Of a DNA stretch of 43,344 nucleotides, positions 26,612-35,433 are shown one piece after another. A model generated the notes under the pieces. It was not told the DNA's origin, did not search any database, and worked only from the letters and a program-made list of their open reading frames with translations. The DNA is from Thermoanaerobacterium butyriciformans. Lineage in GTDB: Bacteria > Bacillota > Thermoanaerobacteria > Thermoanaerobacterales > Thermoanaerobacteraceae. Made by a program: the position numbers and the translations under genes. Location of the stretch: the NCBI RefSeq assembly GCF_017874545.1, contig NZ_JAGGLT010000030.1, forward strand, positions 1 to 43,344. The letters run 5' to 3'. Each line of letters opens with the position of its first letter. Position 1 is the first letter of the stretch.

Positions 26612-27022
26612 TTAATTACCTCCATCTTTTATTGCTGTAAGAATAGAATTTAATTCACCACTAACTCTTTGCGCTAATGCACTATAATAAAGCTGATTTT
26701 TTGCCAAATTCGACATTTCTACATCAATATCAACATTGTTACCATCTAATCTCATTGAAGTACTATTATCTTGCACAATCTGTGGCTCAATATTATCAAG
26801 TGACGTTGAATTAATAGGTATATGATTTTTATCTGTTACAAAACCAGCTAATTTATTAGAATTTACTGTATCATTTAAAATACTTTCGAAATTGACGTCT
26901 GATCTTTTGAAACCTGGCGTATCGACATTTGCTATATTATTAGAAATGACTTCATTTCTCAGTTCTGATGCATCTAATGCTTTACTCATAAGATCTACTG
27001 TATTAAAATTTATCCCCAGCAT
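26612..27022 (-). CDS. flgB: Flagellar proximal rod protein FlgB; first gene of the fla/che operon
   Basis: A 136-residue rod protein. The family motif [19 protein letters not shown] is near the N-terminus, and [33 protein letters not shown] closes the C-terminus. The ATG follows TTGGAGGAG. It is the promoter-proximal gene of the long operon, with a 223-bp non-coding region and the codY terminator upstream. No flagellar gene precedes it in this direction. Confidence 0.97.
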   Translation of the reverse strand: MLGINFNTVDLMSKALDASELRNEVISNNIANVDTPGFKRSDVNFESILNDTVNSNKLAGFVTDKNHIPINSTSLDNIEPQIVQDNSTSMRLDGNNVDIDVEMSNLAKNQLYYSALAQRVSGELNSILTAIKDGGN

Positions 27023-27120
27023 TTACACTCCTCCAATCAATAATACTAATATTCGACACAAAATTACATTTTCCTTCAAAAATTATTCATATATGTAGAA
27101 TATTTTAGCATTAATGGCGT

Positions 27121-27172
27121 ATTATATATATTGTAAAGAAATATATTGTCAGTATTTATCAAATTTTGTCAA
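27121..27172 (-). promoter_or_regulatory. Putative fla/che operon promoter region
   Basis: The 223 bp between codY and flgB must hold the main operon promoter. On the minus strand TTGACA occurs at 27172-27167 but has only a poor -10 (ACAATA) 17 bp later. CTGACA at 27152-27147 is followed after 18 bp by TATATA, and a perfect TATAAT is at 27126-27121 (20 bp from CTGACA). I cannot choose among these. I saw no sigma-28 type TAAA/GCCGATAA pair. The leader from here to the flgB start would be about 90-100 bases. No clear CodY box was found. Confidence 0.35.
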
Positions 27173-27211
27173 AATATATTATATCACTCAACAAATTTAA
27201 AGACCATAAGA

Positions 27212-27241
27212 AAAAAGTCCTAAATTTCTTTAGGACTTTTT
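27212..27241 (-). terminator. Intrinsic terminator after codY
   Basis: A perfect 13-bp inverted repeat (27212-27224 and 27229-27241, core AGTCCTAAA/TTTAGGACT) encloses a 4-base loop, with T-rich ends on both strands. It begins 4 bp beyond the codY stop. It should end hslV-hslU-codY transcription before the flagellar promoter region. It is symmetrical and could act in either direction. Confidence 0.9.
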
Positions 27242-27245
27242 AATC

Positions 27246-28004
27246 TTACCGTTTTAATTTTTTAAGCTCTTCAATTAATTTGTCATTTAGAATCTTAATA
27301 TGTGTTCCTTTCATACCAAGGGATCTTGATTCTATAACACCAGCGCTTTCAAATTTTCTTAAAGCATTTACTATAACTGATCTTGTTATTCCAACTTTAT
27401 CAGCTATCTTGCTGGCTACAAGAAGCCCTTCATTTCCTCCTAATTCTTCAAAAATATGCATAACAGCCTCTAATTCTGAATAAGAAAGAGTTGCTAAAGC
27501 CATCTGCACAACTGTACGTTTTCTTTCATCTTCTTCCATTTCATCATTTTTGGACCTAAGTATTTCTAAACCTATAACTGTTGCACCGTATTCAGCCAAT
27601 ATAATATCATCATCAGTAAACTTGTCTCCATATCTTAAAAGCATTAACGTTCCAAGCCTATTTCCCCCTCCAAATACGGGAACAATTGTCTCAAATAAAT
27701 TATCATCTTTTATAAGCTTCGCTTTACTTTCTTTAGTAAGATTTACAGAAGTCTCTGATACTTTTAAAAGCTCATCATTATAATCTTCAGGAAGCTGCAT
27801 GCTTTTTATAATTGACTCATCTAACTCTCCACTATATTTATTTAAGTTGCGCCCCAAAAGCTTCCCTCTTCTGCTTACAATAAAAACATCGCAATTTATA
27901 ACATCTTTTAGTATCTCAGACAATTCATTAAAATCAACTGGCTGAACACCGGTTTTCTGAAGTACCTTATTTACCTTTCTAATCTTTTCCAGAAGTAATT
28001 CCAT
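27246..28004 (-). CDS. codY: Global transcriptional regulator CodY
   Basis: A 252-residue CodY, the GTP- and branched-chain-amino-acid-sensing repressor of Firmicutes. The N-terminal GAF domain covers about 1-150 ([17 protein letters not shown]). The C-terminal winged helix has the recognition region [38 protein letters not shown]. The longest frame begins at 28019, but that codon precedes AGGAGG. The ATG at 28004 follows it by 6 bp and gives the usual [12 protein letters not shown]. It is last in hslV-hslU-codY, an order shared with Bacillus. In Bacillus CodY represses the fla/che promoter; the gene is adjacent to it here. Confidence 0.97.
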   Translation of the reverse strand: MELLLEKIRKVNKVLQKTGVQPVDFNELSEILKDVINCDVFIVSRRGKLLGRNLNKYSGELDESIIKSMQLPEDYNDELLKVSETSVNLTKESKAKLIKDDNLFETIVPVFGGGNRLGTLMLLRYGDKFTDDDIILAEYGATVIGLEILRSKNDEMEEDERKRTVVQMALATLSYSELEAVMHIFEELGGNEGLLVASKIADKVGITRSVIVNALRKFESAGVIESRSLGMKGTHIKILNDKLIEELKKLKR

Positions 28005-28018
28005 TATTATCCTCCTCA

Positions 28019-29404
28019 TTAAAGTATATACTTATTAACATCAAATTTGCTTAAATTATCTTTTAATTGCTCATCTATATAACTTCTGTCGATGATTACT
28101 TTTTTACCTGTTATCTCAGGAGCTTCAAATGATAATTTTTCAAACAATTTTTCCATCACTGTATGTAGACGTCTTGCACCTATATCTTCTGATTGCTGAT
28201 TTATAAGATAAGCAATCTCTGCTATTCTGTCTATAGCATCATCAGAATATTCTACGTCTACACCTTCAGTTTTTAAAAGAGCGGCATATTGTTTTGTTAA
28301 TGCATTTTTAGGTTCTTTTAAGATCCTTACAAAATCTTCTTTTGTCAACGGCTTTAGCTCTACTCTAACTGGGAATCTTCCTTGCAGTTCAGGTATTAAA
28401 TCACTTACTTTTGCAATATTAAAAGCACCTGCTGCTATAAAAAGTATATAATCAGTTTTTACAGGACCATACTTTGTCATAACTGTACTACCTTCTACTA
28501 TTGGCAATATGTCTCTTTGAACCCCTTCTCTTGATACATCAGGTCCATTAGTATATCCACTTGCGGCAATTTTATCAATTTCATCAATAAAAATTATACC
28601 ATCTTGTTCGGCTCTTTTTATAGCTTCATCGATTACTTCATCCATATCGATTAAATTTTGTGCTTCTTCAGACTCTAATATCTTTTTAGCTTCCCCAATT
28701 GAAACTTTTTTATATTTTTTCTTTTTAGGTAAAATATCAGAAAACATATCTTGCAAATTGATATTCATCTCTTCAGAGCCTATATTTGAATACATTTCAA
28801 GTATTGGTGCAGCAGAATCTGTTATCTCAATTTCGATGATTGTATCATTTAATTCTCCACTTCTTATCTTTTCTTTTAATTGTTCTCTTTTTAGTTTGAC
28901 TTCTTGTTGATCATCATCATGAACTTCATTATTATCATTTGGATTATTAAACAAAAATTCAAAAGGATTTTTTTGGCGTCTGCTTTTTCTACCATTTATT
29001 AAATAATCTACTATCTTTTCTTCTGCTAATTCTTTTGCCCGCATCATAACATTCTGCATTTTTTCTTGTTTAACCATGCGAATGGCTGATTCAAGCAAAT
29101 CTCTAATCATTGACTCAACATCTCGACCTACGTATCCCACTTCAGTAAATTTAGTAGCCTCTACTTTTACAAACGGCGCTTCAATAAGTTTTGCGATCCT
29201 TCTCGCAATTTCTGTCTTACCTACACCTGTAGGACCTATCATCAAAATGTTTTTTGGAGTAACTTCGTCTTTAATTTCATCAGGTAATAAATTTCTGCGA
29301 AATCTATTTCTAAGTGCAACAGCTACAGAACGTTTAGCTAAATCTTGGCCTACTATATACTTATCAAGCGCATCTACAATTTCTTTTGGAGTATAATTCT
29401 TCAC
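28019..29404 (-). CDS. hslU: HslU (ClpY) AAA+ unfoldase of the HslUV protease
   Basis: A 461-residue ATPase that unfolds substrates for HslV. N-terminal [24 protein letters not shown] is typical. Walker A GPTGVGKT is at 57-64, the pore motif is GYVGRDVE, Walker B is [12 protein letters not shown], and sensor and C-terminal parts end [11 protein letters not shown]. The acidic and basic I domain lies at about 110-230. The C-terminal residues insert into HslV. It starts 13 bp after hslV with AGGGA upstream, and its stop overlaps the codY leader. Confidence 0.97.
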   Translation of the reverse strand: MKNYTPKEIVDALDKYIVGQDLAKRSVAVALRNRFRRNLLPDEIKDEVTPKNILMIGPTGVGKTEIARRIAKLIEAPFVKVEATKFTEVGYVGRDVESMIRDLLESAIRMVKQEKMQNVMMRAKELAEEKIVDYLINGRKSRRQKNPFEFLFNNPNDNNEVHDDDQQEVKLKREQLKEKIRSGELNDTIIEIEITDSAAPILEMYSNIGSEEMNINLQDMFSDILPKKKKYKKVSIGEAKKILESEEAQNLIDMDEVIDEAIKRAEQDGIIFIDEIDKIAASGYTNGPDVSREGVQRDILPIVEGSTVMTKYGPVKTDYILFIAAGAFNIAKVSDLIPELQGRFPVRVELKPLTKEDFVRILKEPKNALTKQYAALLKTEGVDVEYSDDAIDRIAEIAYLINQQSEDIGARRLHTVMEKLFEKLSFEAPEITGKKVIIDRSYIDEQLKDNLSKFDVNKYIL

Positions 29405-29417
29405 AATAAGTCCCTCC

Positions 29418-29948
29418 TTATAAACTTTCTACTGTTATATGATCGTTTGTATACACACAGATTTGCGATGCTATCTCAAGGGACTTTCTGGCAATCTCTT
29501 CTACAGATAAATCAGTATTATACCTTAAAGCAAGTGCTGCAGACATTGCAAAATTGCCACCTGAGCCTATTGCTATCACATCGTTATCTGGCTCAATCAC
29601 TTCACCATTACCAGATATGACTAACGTTACATTTTTATCCGCAGCAATTAAAAGTGCTTCTAATTTCTTTAAAACCTTATCTTTTCTCCATTCCTGTGCA
29701 AGTTCCACAGCAGCTCTTTTTAGATTACCACCATACTGCTCCAGTTTTTCTTCAAACATTTCAGACAACGTAAATGCATCAGCAACAGAACCTGCAAAAC
29801 CTATCAAAACTTCGTCATTGTACAATCTTCTTATCTTTTTTGCTCCATGTTTCAAAATTGTATTCTCACCAAATGTAACCTGTCCATCACCAGCTATAGA
29901 AACTTTATTATTTCTTCTAACAGCTACAATTGTAGTACCTTTAAACAA
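29418..29948 (-). CDS. hslV: HslV (ClpQ) peptidase of the HslUV protease
   Basis: A 176-residue proteasome-beta-like threonine peptidase. The open frame extends upstream to 30002, but the extra residues do not match the family. A TTG at 29948 is 5 bp after GGGGGTG and gives [27 protein letters not shown]. The catalytic Thr would be Thr5, exposed by removal of the first four residues. Further family motifs are [14 protein letters not shown]-like [11 protein letters not shown] and [16 protein letters not shown]. It is the first gene of hslV-hslU-codY. Confidence 0.95.
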   Translation of the reverse strand: MFKGTTIVAVRRNNKVSIAGDGQVTFGENTILKHGAKKIRRLYNDEVLIGFAGSVADAFTLSEMFEEKLEQYGGNLKRAAVELAQEWRKDKVLKKLEALLIAADKNVTLVISGNGEVIEPDNDVIAIGSGGNFAMSAALALRYNTDLSVEEIARKSLEIASQICVYTNDHITVESL

Positions 29949-29973
29949 GTTTTCACCCCCCAAAAACAATATA

Positions 29974-30002
29974 ATATTAACACAAAATTTATAATGTTTC
30001 AA
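29974..30002 (-). promoter_or_regulatory. Putative sigma-A promoter for hslV-hslU-codY
   Basis: In the 84-bp gap after topA, the minus strand reads TTGAAA at 30002-29997, a 17-bp spacer, then TAATAT at 29979-29974. The predicted transcript would start about 20 bp upstream of the hslV TTG start. The -35 matches 5 of 6 consensus positions and the -10 matches 4 of 6. No terminator was seen between topA and this site, so read-through from topA is also possible. Confidence 0.45.
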
Positions 30003-30032
30003 TAATATTTCAAAATTTTTTATATATTTAAA

Positions 30033-32093
30033 TTACTTCACATAATCACAATTGCTACATTTAATTGTCTTGATTCCTTTTATATATTTCTCTACAAGCA
30101 AGCTTCCACACTTAGGGCATATTTCATTTATTGGCTTATCCCAAAACATAGTACCGCACTGAGATGAATTTTCGCAAGCATAATATGTCTTTCCTCTTTT
30201 ACTTTTCTTAACAACTATTTTCCCTCCACATTTAGGGCATATTATTCCTGTTTCTTCATATAGCGGTTTAGTGTTTTTGCATTCTGGAAATCCTGGACAA
30301 GCCAAAAATTTACCATATCGCCCATATTTTATAACCATATTTCTACCACAAAATTCACATTTTATATCTGTTACTTCATCTTTTATTTCAATGTCTTTCA
30401 TCTGCTCTTCTGCAATCTTTAAGGAATCATTAAAATTATTGTAAAATTCATCAATTACATCACACCATTTTTCTATGCCTTCTTCTATTTTATCAAGTTG
30501 TTCTTCCATCTCGGCAGTAAATTTCACATCCACAATATCTGGGAAAAATTCTTTCATCACATCTGTTACGATAAAGCCCAATTCAGTTGGCTTTAAATTT
30601 TTCTTTTCTTTTATTACATATCCTCTTTCAAGCAGTGTAGATATTATAGGAGCATACGTGCTGGGCCTTCCTATTCCTTTTTCTTCTAGTTCTTTTATCA
30701 AAGTAGCTTCAGTATATCTAGCAGGAGGTTGTGTAAAATGCTGTTCTGGTTTTAACTCCTTTAATTTTAAATGATCTCCTTTTTCAAGTAATGGCAATGT
30801 CTTTTCTTCAACATTTTCACTATCCGATTCCTCCGTATATACCGTCATAAATCCCGCAAATTTTAGTTTAGAGCCGCTTGTTTTAAAGATATAATTTTTA
30901 TTAATAATATCCATAGCTATCGTATCATATATAGCTTGTGACATCTGGCTTGCTAGAAACCGGCTCCATATTAATTTGTACAGTTTATACTGATCTGGTT
31001 TTAATGAATCCTTAATCTGTTCCGGATCTAAGTTTATGTATGTAGGCCGTATAGCTTCATGTGCATCCTGAATATTTCCTCCTTTCTTTGTATATGTTGC
31101 ATTAGGATTTGCATATTCTTTCCCATATTTTTGCAGTATGTATTCATATGCAGCTTTTTTAGCCTCTTCAGATACTCTTGTAGAATCTGTTCTCATATAA
31201 GTTATTAAGCCTAGACTTCCTTCCCCTTTTATTTCCACTCCTTCATATAATTGTTGCGCAATCATCATCGTCTTTTTTGCAGTAAATCCAAGCTTTTTAG
31301 AAGCTTCTTGTTGCATCGTACTTGTTATAAATGGTGGAGAAGGATTTCTCTTTTTAGTGCCTGTTTTAACATTGTCTACGATGTAATCATCTGCCAAATT
31401 TTTTATAATGTTGTTTACATCATTTTCATTTTTTAAATCTATTTTCCCATCTTTTGTTCCATAAAACTTTGCTTCAAAATACTGCGTTTTCTTTTCCTTA
31501 TACAAAAAAGCAGATAAGCTCCAATATTCTTCAGGCTTAAATTCTTCTATTTCTTTTTCCCTATCACAAATTAATCTTGTGGCAACTGATTGAACTCTTC
31601 CAGCGCTTAGACCTCTTTTTATTTTTTTCCACAGCAATGGGCTAATATTGTAGCCTACAAGCCTGTCAAGTATTCTTCTGGCTTGTTGTGCATCAACTAA
31701 ATTCATGTTTATCTTTCGAGGATTTTTAATAGCATTTTGTATCGCATTTTTTGTTATTTCATGAAACTCTATTCTGCATTTATCATTTACATCTATATTT
31801 AAAAGATTAGCAAGATGCCATGATATAGCTTCTCCTTCCCTATCAGGGTCTGTTGCAAGATAAACTTTTGAAACATTTTTTGCTTCTTTCTTCAATTTTT
31901 CTATTATTGGCCCTTTTCCGCGAATCGTTATATATTTTGGCTCAAAATTTTTCTCAATATCTATGCCAAGCTGACTTTTCGGCAAGTCCCTTATATGCCC
32001 CATAGAGGCTTCAACTTTATAATTTTTTCCTAAATATTTATGTATTGTTTTAGCTTTTGAGGGTGATTCAACTATTACTAATGATTTTTTCAT
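30033..32093 (-). CDS. topA: DNA topoisomerase I
   Basis: A 686-residue type IA topoisomerase that relaxes negative supercoils. The TOPRIM domain starts SLVIVESPSKAKTIHKYLG, with acidic residues in TDPDREGEAI (81-90). The active-site tyrosine is Tyr299 in LITYMRTDSTR. Three C-terminal zinc ribbons of the four-cysteine type are present (CEFCGRN...CPGFPEC, CPKCGGK...CENSSQC, CPKCGSL...CSNC). The ATG follows GGAGG. It is 45 bp downstream of dprA with no visible terminator between, so the two are probably cotranscribed. Confidence 0.98.
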   Translation of the reverse strand: MKKSLVIVESPSKAKTIHKYLGKNYKVEASMGHIRDLPKSQLGIDIEKNFEPKYITIRGKGPIIEKLKKEAKNVSKVYLATDPDREGEAISWHLANLLNIDVNDKCRIEFHEITKNAIQNAIKNPRKINMNLVDAQQARRILDRLVGYNISPLLWKKIKRGLSAGRVQSVATRLICDREKEIEEFKPEEYWSLSAFLYKEKKTQYFEAKFYGTKDGKIDLKNENDVNNIIKNLADDYIVDNVKTGTKKRNPSPPFITSTMQQEASKKLGFTAKKTMMIAQQLYEGVEIKGEGSLGLITYMRTDSTRVSEEAKKAAYEYILQKYGKEYANPNATYTKKGGNIQDAHEAIRPTYINLDPEQIKDSLKPDQYKLYKLIWSRFLASQMSQAIYDTIAMDIINKNYIFKTSGSKLKFAGFMTVYTEESDSENVEEKTLPLLEKGDHLKLKELKPEQHFTQPPARYTEATLIKELEEKGIGRPSTYAPIISTLLERGYVIKEKKNLKPTELGFIVTDVMKEFFPDIVDVKFTAEMEEQLDKIEEGIEKWCDVIDEFYNNFNDSLKIAEEQMKDIEIKDEVTDIKCEFCGRNMVIKYGRYGKFLACPGFPECKNTKPLYEETGIICPKCGGKIVVKKSKRGKTYYACENSSQCGTMFWDKPINEICPKCGSLLVEKYIKGIKTIKCSNCDYVK

Positions 32094-32138
32094 TTCGATA
32101 CCTCCAAAACATTAATTTATTATATCAAACTTGAAGGA

Positions 32139-33227
32139 TTAATCAAAACTTTTTTCATATTTGTTACCAGGTAATCTAACTATAAGTCCTTTAAACAACA
32201 ATGATGATAAAAGATAATTTACTTTAGATACAGGAAATTTCATTATTTCAACTAATTCTTCTATATCCCTTGGGCATTCTGCAATAGCCATGTATAATTT
32301 TTTCTCTTCACTGCTTAGTGTATTAATCAATTGATCATTTATTCTCACTTTTATATCTTCTCTAAAATTATATTCCTCAAGTATGTCACTGCTACTCGTC
32401 ACCAGTTTTGCACCCTGTTTGATTAATTCGTTTGTTCCTTTGCTATAAGCACTGGTAATAAAACCGGGTACTGCAAATACGTCTCTTCCTTGTTCTAAAG
32501 CAAATTTTGCAGTAATCAGCGAGCCGCTTTTAACCCCTGCTTCAACTACTACAACTCCTAAAGACAATCCGCTTATTATCCTGTTTCTTGCAGGAAAATT
32601 CCCGGCAATAGGAAGATAATCAAGTGGATATTCCGACACGACTGCTCCATTTGAAATTATATATTCCATCAATCTTTTATTTTCTTCTGGATATACTATA
32701 TTTACTCCACATCCTAGTACAGCTATAGTTCTACCACCTGCTTTGATTGCTCCTTTATGTGCTAGACTGTCAATTCCTCTAGCCATTCCACTTACTATTG
32801 TAAATCCATGTTTCGATAATTCATAAGAAAATTTTTCTGATACTGATCTTCCATATGATGTGGCATTTCTAGAGCCAACTATTGCCATTGATATATCATC
32901 AGATTCTCTAATATCACCTTTTACATATAAAACTTGCGGAGCATCATATATCTCTCTTAATAATTTAGGATATTCATTGTCATCTATCAATAAAGCTTTT
33001 ACTTTTTCTTTATTTAATCTTTCAGCGTATGCATAAGGGTTTATTTTCTTTGCATCTAATATGTTTTTATACACCCTGATATTATTAACGACATTTTTCA
33101 GCTCTTCATTATCAGATTTATAGACATTTTCTGCGCTTTCAAAGTAATCTATCAGCTTCTTATAAGTCTTTGTACCTACACTGTTGACTGAACTAAGCCA
33201 TATAGAGTAGATTTTGTTTTTATCCAT
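32139..33227 (-). CDS. dprA: DNA-processing protein DprA (Smf)
   Basis: A 362-residue DprA that loads RecA on incoming single-stranded DNA during transformation. The Rossmann-like core includes AIVGSRNATSYGR, SGMARGIDSLAHKGAI, AVLGCGVNIVYPEENKRL and GSLITAKFALEQGRDVFAVPG. The C-terminus has a winged-helix-like DML1 domain. The open frame runs upstream to 33281, but the hydrophobic extra residues are not part of the family. The ATG at 33227 follows GGGGTG by about 5 bp. The gene opens a minus-strand unit with topA, divergent from rnhB. Confidence 0.95.
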   Translation of the reverse strand: MDKNKIYSIWLSSVNSVGTKTYKKLIDYFESAENVYKSDNEELKNVVNNIRVYKNILDAKKINPYAYAERLNKEKVKALLIDDNEYPKLLREIYDAPQVLYVKGDIRESDDISMAIVGSRNATSYGRSVSEKFSYELSKHGFTIVSGMARGIDSLAHKGAIKAGGRTIAVLGCGVNIVYPEENKRLMEYIISNGAVVSEYPLDYLPIAGNFPARNRIISGLSLGVVVVEAGVKSGSLITAKFALEQGRDVFAVPGFITSAYSKGTNELIKQGAKLVTSSSDILEEYNFREDIKVRINDQLINTLSSEEKKLYMAIAECPRDIEELVEIMKFPVSKVNYLLSSLLFKGLIVRLPGNKYEKSFD

Positions 33228-33339
33228 TATTACACCCCAAATTAAATATTTAAACATTATCATTATAATAATAAAAAACAAAAAATAAAAGAAGGTATTT
33301 TATATATTTTTGTCGAATAAAAATAAGTTGGGTGATAAA
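33228..33339. promoter_or_regulatory. Divergent spacer between dprA and rnhB
   Basis: A 112-bp AT-rich gap from which dprA (minus) and rnhB (plus) diverge. A near-symmetrical ATTATAAT at 33262-33269 offers a TATAAT -10 on either strand. I found no convincing -35 at proper spacing for either direction, so both promoters are unproven. Both genes have G-rich Shine-Dalgarno sites at its ends. Confidence 0.3.
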
Positions 33340-34077
33340 ATGTCTCAACAGTCATTAAACATAAAAAACTTAAAAGAACATATATACAATCACGGTTTGA
33401 ACATTGATGGTTTAAAATTAAATGATAATGCTTTAAAATGGTTTAATAAAGAAATGTTAAGGATAGAGAATTTGACACAATATGAAAGAGAACTTTACAA
33501 GTCAAATTGTAAAGTAATAGGTGGTGTAGACGAGGTTGGCAGAGGACCATTAGCTGGACCTGTCGTTGCTGGATGTGTTGTACTTCCTAAAGACGTATTT
33601 ATACCGGATATTAATGATTCAAAAAAATTGAGAGAAGAAAAAAGAGAATTATTGTCAGAAGTTATTAAAAGAAATGCCATCGCTTATGGAATAGGAATAA
33701 TCAATAATGAATACATAGACAGCGTCAATATATTGAATTCAACTTATGAAGCCATGAGAATCGCTATCTCAAAAATTGATGTAAAAATTGACTGCTTATT
33801 AATTGATGCTGTAAAAATACCAAATATAGAAATAATGCAAAAGCCTATTATAAAGGGTGATATAAAAAGTATTTCTATCGCTGCAGCATCTATTATAGCG
33901 AAAGTAGAAAGAGATAACTTAATGAAAAAATATGACGAATTATATCCACAATATGGTTTTGGAAAAAATAAGGGATATGGAACAAAGGAACATATTGAAG
34001 CGATAAAAAAATACGGTCCGTGCCCAATACATAGAAAAACATTTTTAAAAAAGATAATAGGAGAATCGAATATATGA
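33340..34077 (+). CDS. rnhB: Ribonuclease HII
   Basis: A 245-residue RNase HII that removes RNA and single ribonucleotides from RNA-DNA hybrids. The active-site motif GGVDEVGRGPLAGPVVAG has Asp64-Glu65. A later LLIDAVKIP and ASIIAKVERDNLM supply further metal ligands, and HIEAIKKYGPCPIHRKTF is the usual C-terminal block. About 50 residues precede the catalytic domain, as in Bacillus RnhB. The ATG at 33340 lies behind GGGTGAT; an in-frame TTG at 33310 lacks a site. It is on the plus strand, unlike its neighbours. Confidence 0.96.
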   Translation: MSQQSLNIKNLKEHIYNHGLNIDGLKLNDNALKWFNKEMLRIENLTQYERELYKSNCKVIGGVDEVGRGPLAGPVVAGCVVLPKDVFIPDINDSKKLREEKRELLSEVIKRNAIAYGIGIINNEYIDSVNILNSTYEAMRIAISKIDVKIDCLLIDAVKIPNIEIMQKPIIKGDIKSISIAAASIIAKVERDNLMKKYDELYPQYGFGKNKGYGTKEHIEAIKKYGPCPIHRKTFLKKIIGESNI

Positions 34078-34442
34078 ATAACAAAATATTAGGTAATCTA
34101 GGAGAGAGCATTGCAGAAAAATATCTGTTGAAATCTGGATATGCCGTTGTAAGTAAAAATTTTAGATGTCCTATTGGAGAGATCGATATAATAGCTCTTA
34201 ATAAAAATAGCCTCATCTTTGTAGAAGTTAAGACTAGAACTTCTACAAAATTTGGCTACCCAAAAGAAGCAGTAAATTACTACAAAAAAAATAAAATAAT
34301 AAAAGTAGCAGAAACTTTTTTATCATATAATAAAAAGTACACAAATTATTTAGCTAGATTTGATGTCATTGAAATATTAATCGATCCAAAAACATTCAAA
34401 CTAGATAACTTAAACCATATCAAGAATGCTTTTACTTTATAG
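34074..34442 (+). CDS. yraN: YraN family (UPF0102) nuclease-fold protein
   Basis: A 122-residue protein of the YraN/UPF0102 family, which has a PD-(D/E)XK nuclease fold. It contains LGNLGESIAEKYLLKSGYAVVSKNFRCPIGEIDIIA, then the putative active site FVEVKTRTS with Glu51 and Lys53 and upstream acid Asp38. Function is not established; it may act in recombination or RNase HII-linked processing, since it often follows rnhB. The start overlaps the rnhB stop by 4 bp (ATGA). Its 3' end overlaps the convergent trpS gene by 11 bp. Confidence 0.93.
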   Translation: MNNKILGNLGESIAEKYLLKSGYAVVSKNFRCPIGEIDIIALNKNSLIFVEVKTRTSTKFGYPKEAVNYYKKNKIIKVAETFLSYNKKYTNYLARFDVIEILIDPKTFKLDNLNHIKNAFTL

Positions 34443-35415
34443 GCAATAATCCCATTTTATCTTTGACTTTTTCTATAGTAACCTTTGCTATACTGCTGGC
34501 TTTTTCAGCTCCTTCTTTTAAAACTTCGTTAATATAATTTAAATCTAAATTCTTGTAATTATTCTGAATTTCAGAAAGCCTCTCTACTATTACGTCTGCC
34601 AGTTCTTTTTTTAATGTACCATATCCCTGTCCTTTAAATCTCGCTTCCGCATCTTCAATGCTTATATCTGTAAATGAGCTGTACAACGTTAATAAGTTGC
34701 TTAAGCCAGGCTTATTTTCCGGGTCATATCTTATTACATTTTCTGAATCAGTTACTGCCCTCATAATCTTTTTCTTGATTTGAGAAGGTTCATCTAATAG
34801 GTTTATTTTGCTGTATTGATTTTCACTGCTTTTGCTCATCTTTTTATCAGGTTCAGTCAAGCTCATTATTCTTGAACCTGTCTTCAAAATCATCGGCTCT
34901 GGCACTACAAAAGTTTCGCCAAATCTGTTATTAAACCTTATAGCTATATCTCTAGTTAGCTCCAAATGCTGTTTTTGGTCATTGCCGACAGGCACAAAAT
35001 TTGTATCATATAACAATATATCAGCAGCCATCAAATCTGGATATGTGAATAAGCCAACTGAAACGGCCTCTTTTCCTTTACTTTTATCTTTAAATTGTGT
35101 CATTCTACCTAATTCACCAAAATAAGTCATACATTGAAGCAACCATGCAAGCTCTGGATGTTCTGGAACATGTGATTGTACAAATATGATTACTTTTTTA
35201 GGATCAAGACCTATAGCAAGATAAAGACCTGCTAATTCTATAGATTTTTTTCTTAAAGTTTCTGGATCCTGCGGAACGGTTAATGCATGTAGATCAACAA
35301 TGCAAAATAAACAGCTATAATCATTTTGAAGCTTTACAAATTGCCTCATTGCACCGAGGTAATTACCTATATGGATATCACCTGTTGGTTGTACACCTGA
35401 AAAAACTCTCTGCAT
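34432..35415 (-). CDS. trpS: Tryptophan-tRNA ligase
   Basis: A 327-residue class I aminoacyl-tRNA synthetase charging tRNA-Trp. The HIGH-like motif is GDIHIGNYLGA (HIGN at 15-18), and the KMSKS motif is present in EPDKKMSKSSENQYSKI. Bacterial TrpRS motifs such as LLQCMTYFGELGRMTQFKDKS and PVGNDQKQHLELTRDIA are present. The ATG follows GAGGTG, 18 bp after comM. I see no T-box leader in the short upstream gap, so it is not separately attenuated here. The stop lies inside the end of yraN. Confidence 0.97.
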   Translation of the reverse strand: MQRVFSGVQPTGDIHIGNYLGAMRQFVKLQNDYSCLFCIVDLHALTVPQDPETLRKKSIELAGLYLAIGLDPKKVIIFVQSHVPEHPELAWLLQCMTYFGELGRMTQFKDKSKGKEAVSVGLFTYPDLMAADILLYDTNFVPVGNDQKQHLELTRDIAIRFNNRFGETFVVPEPMILKTGSRIMSLTEPDKKMSKSSENQYSKINLLDEPSQIKKKIMRAVTDSENVIRYDPENKPGLSNLLTLYSSFTDISIEDAEARFKGQGYGTLKKELADVIVERLSEIQNNYKNLDLNYINEVLKEGAEKASSIAKVTIEKVKDKMGLLPIK

Positions 35416-35433
35416 ATATCACACCTCTTCGTT

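Noticed and set aside
27067-27083. Possible CodY box upstream of flgB (ATTTTCCTTCAAAAAT)
   Set aside because: Aligned to AATTTTCnGAAAATT it matches only about 8 of 15 positions, and the spacer between arms is too long.
29949-30002. N-terminal extension of HslV from the longest open frame
   Set aside because: The extra 18 residues do not match HslV and would block exposure of the catalytic threonine. The TTG at 29948 has a Shine-Dalgarno at good spacing.
33228-33281. Upstream hydrophobic extension of DprA as a membrane anchor
   Set aside because: There is no ribosome binding site for the upstream start. The sequence is AT-rich promoter DNA, and the ATG at 33227 follows GGGGTG.
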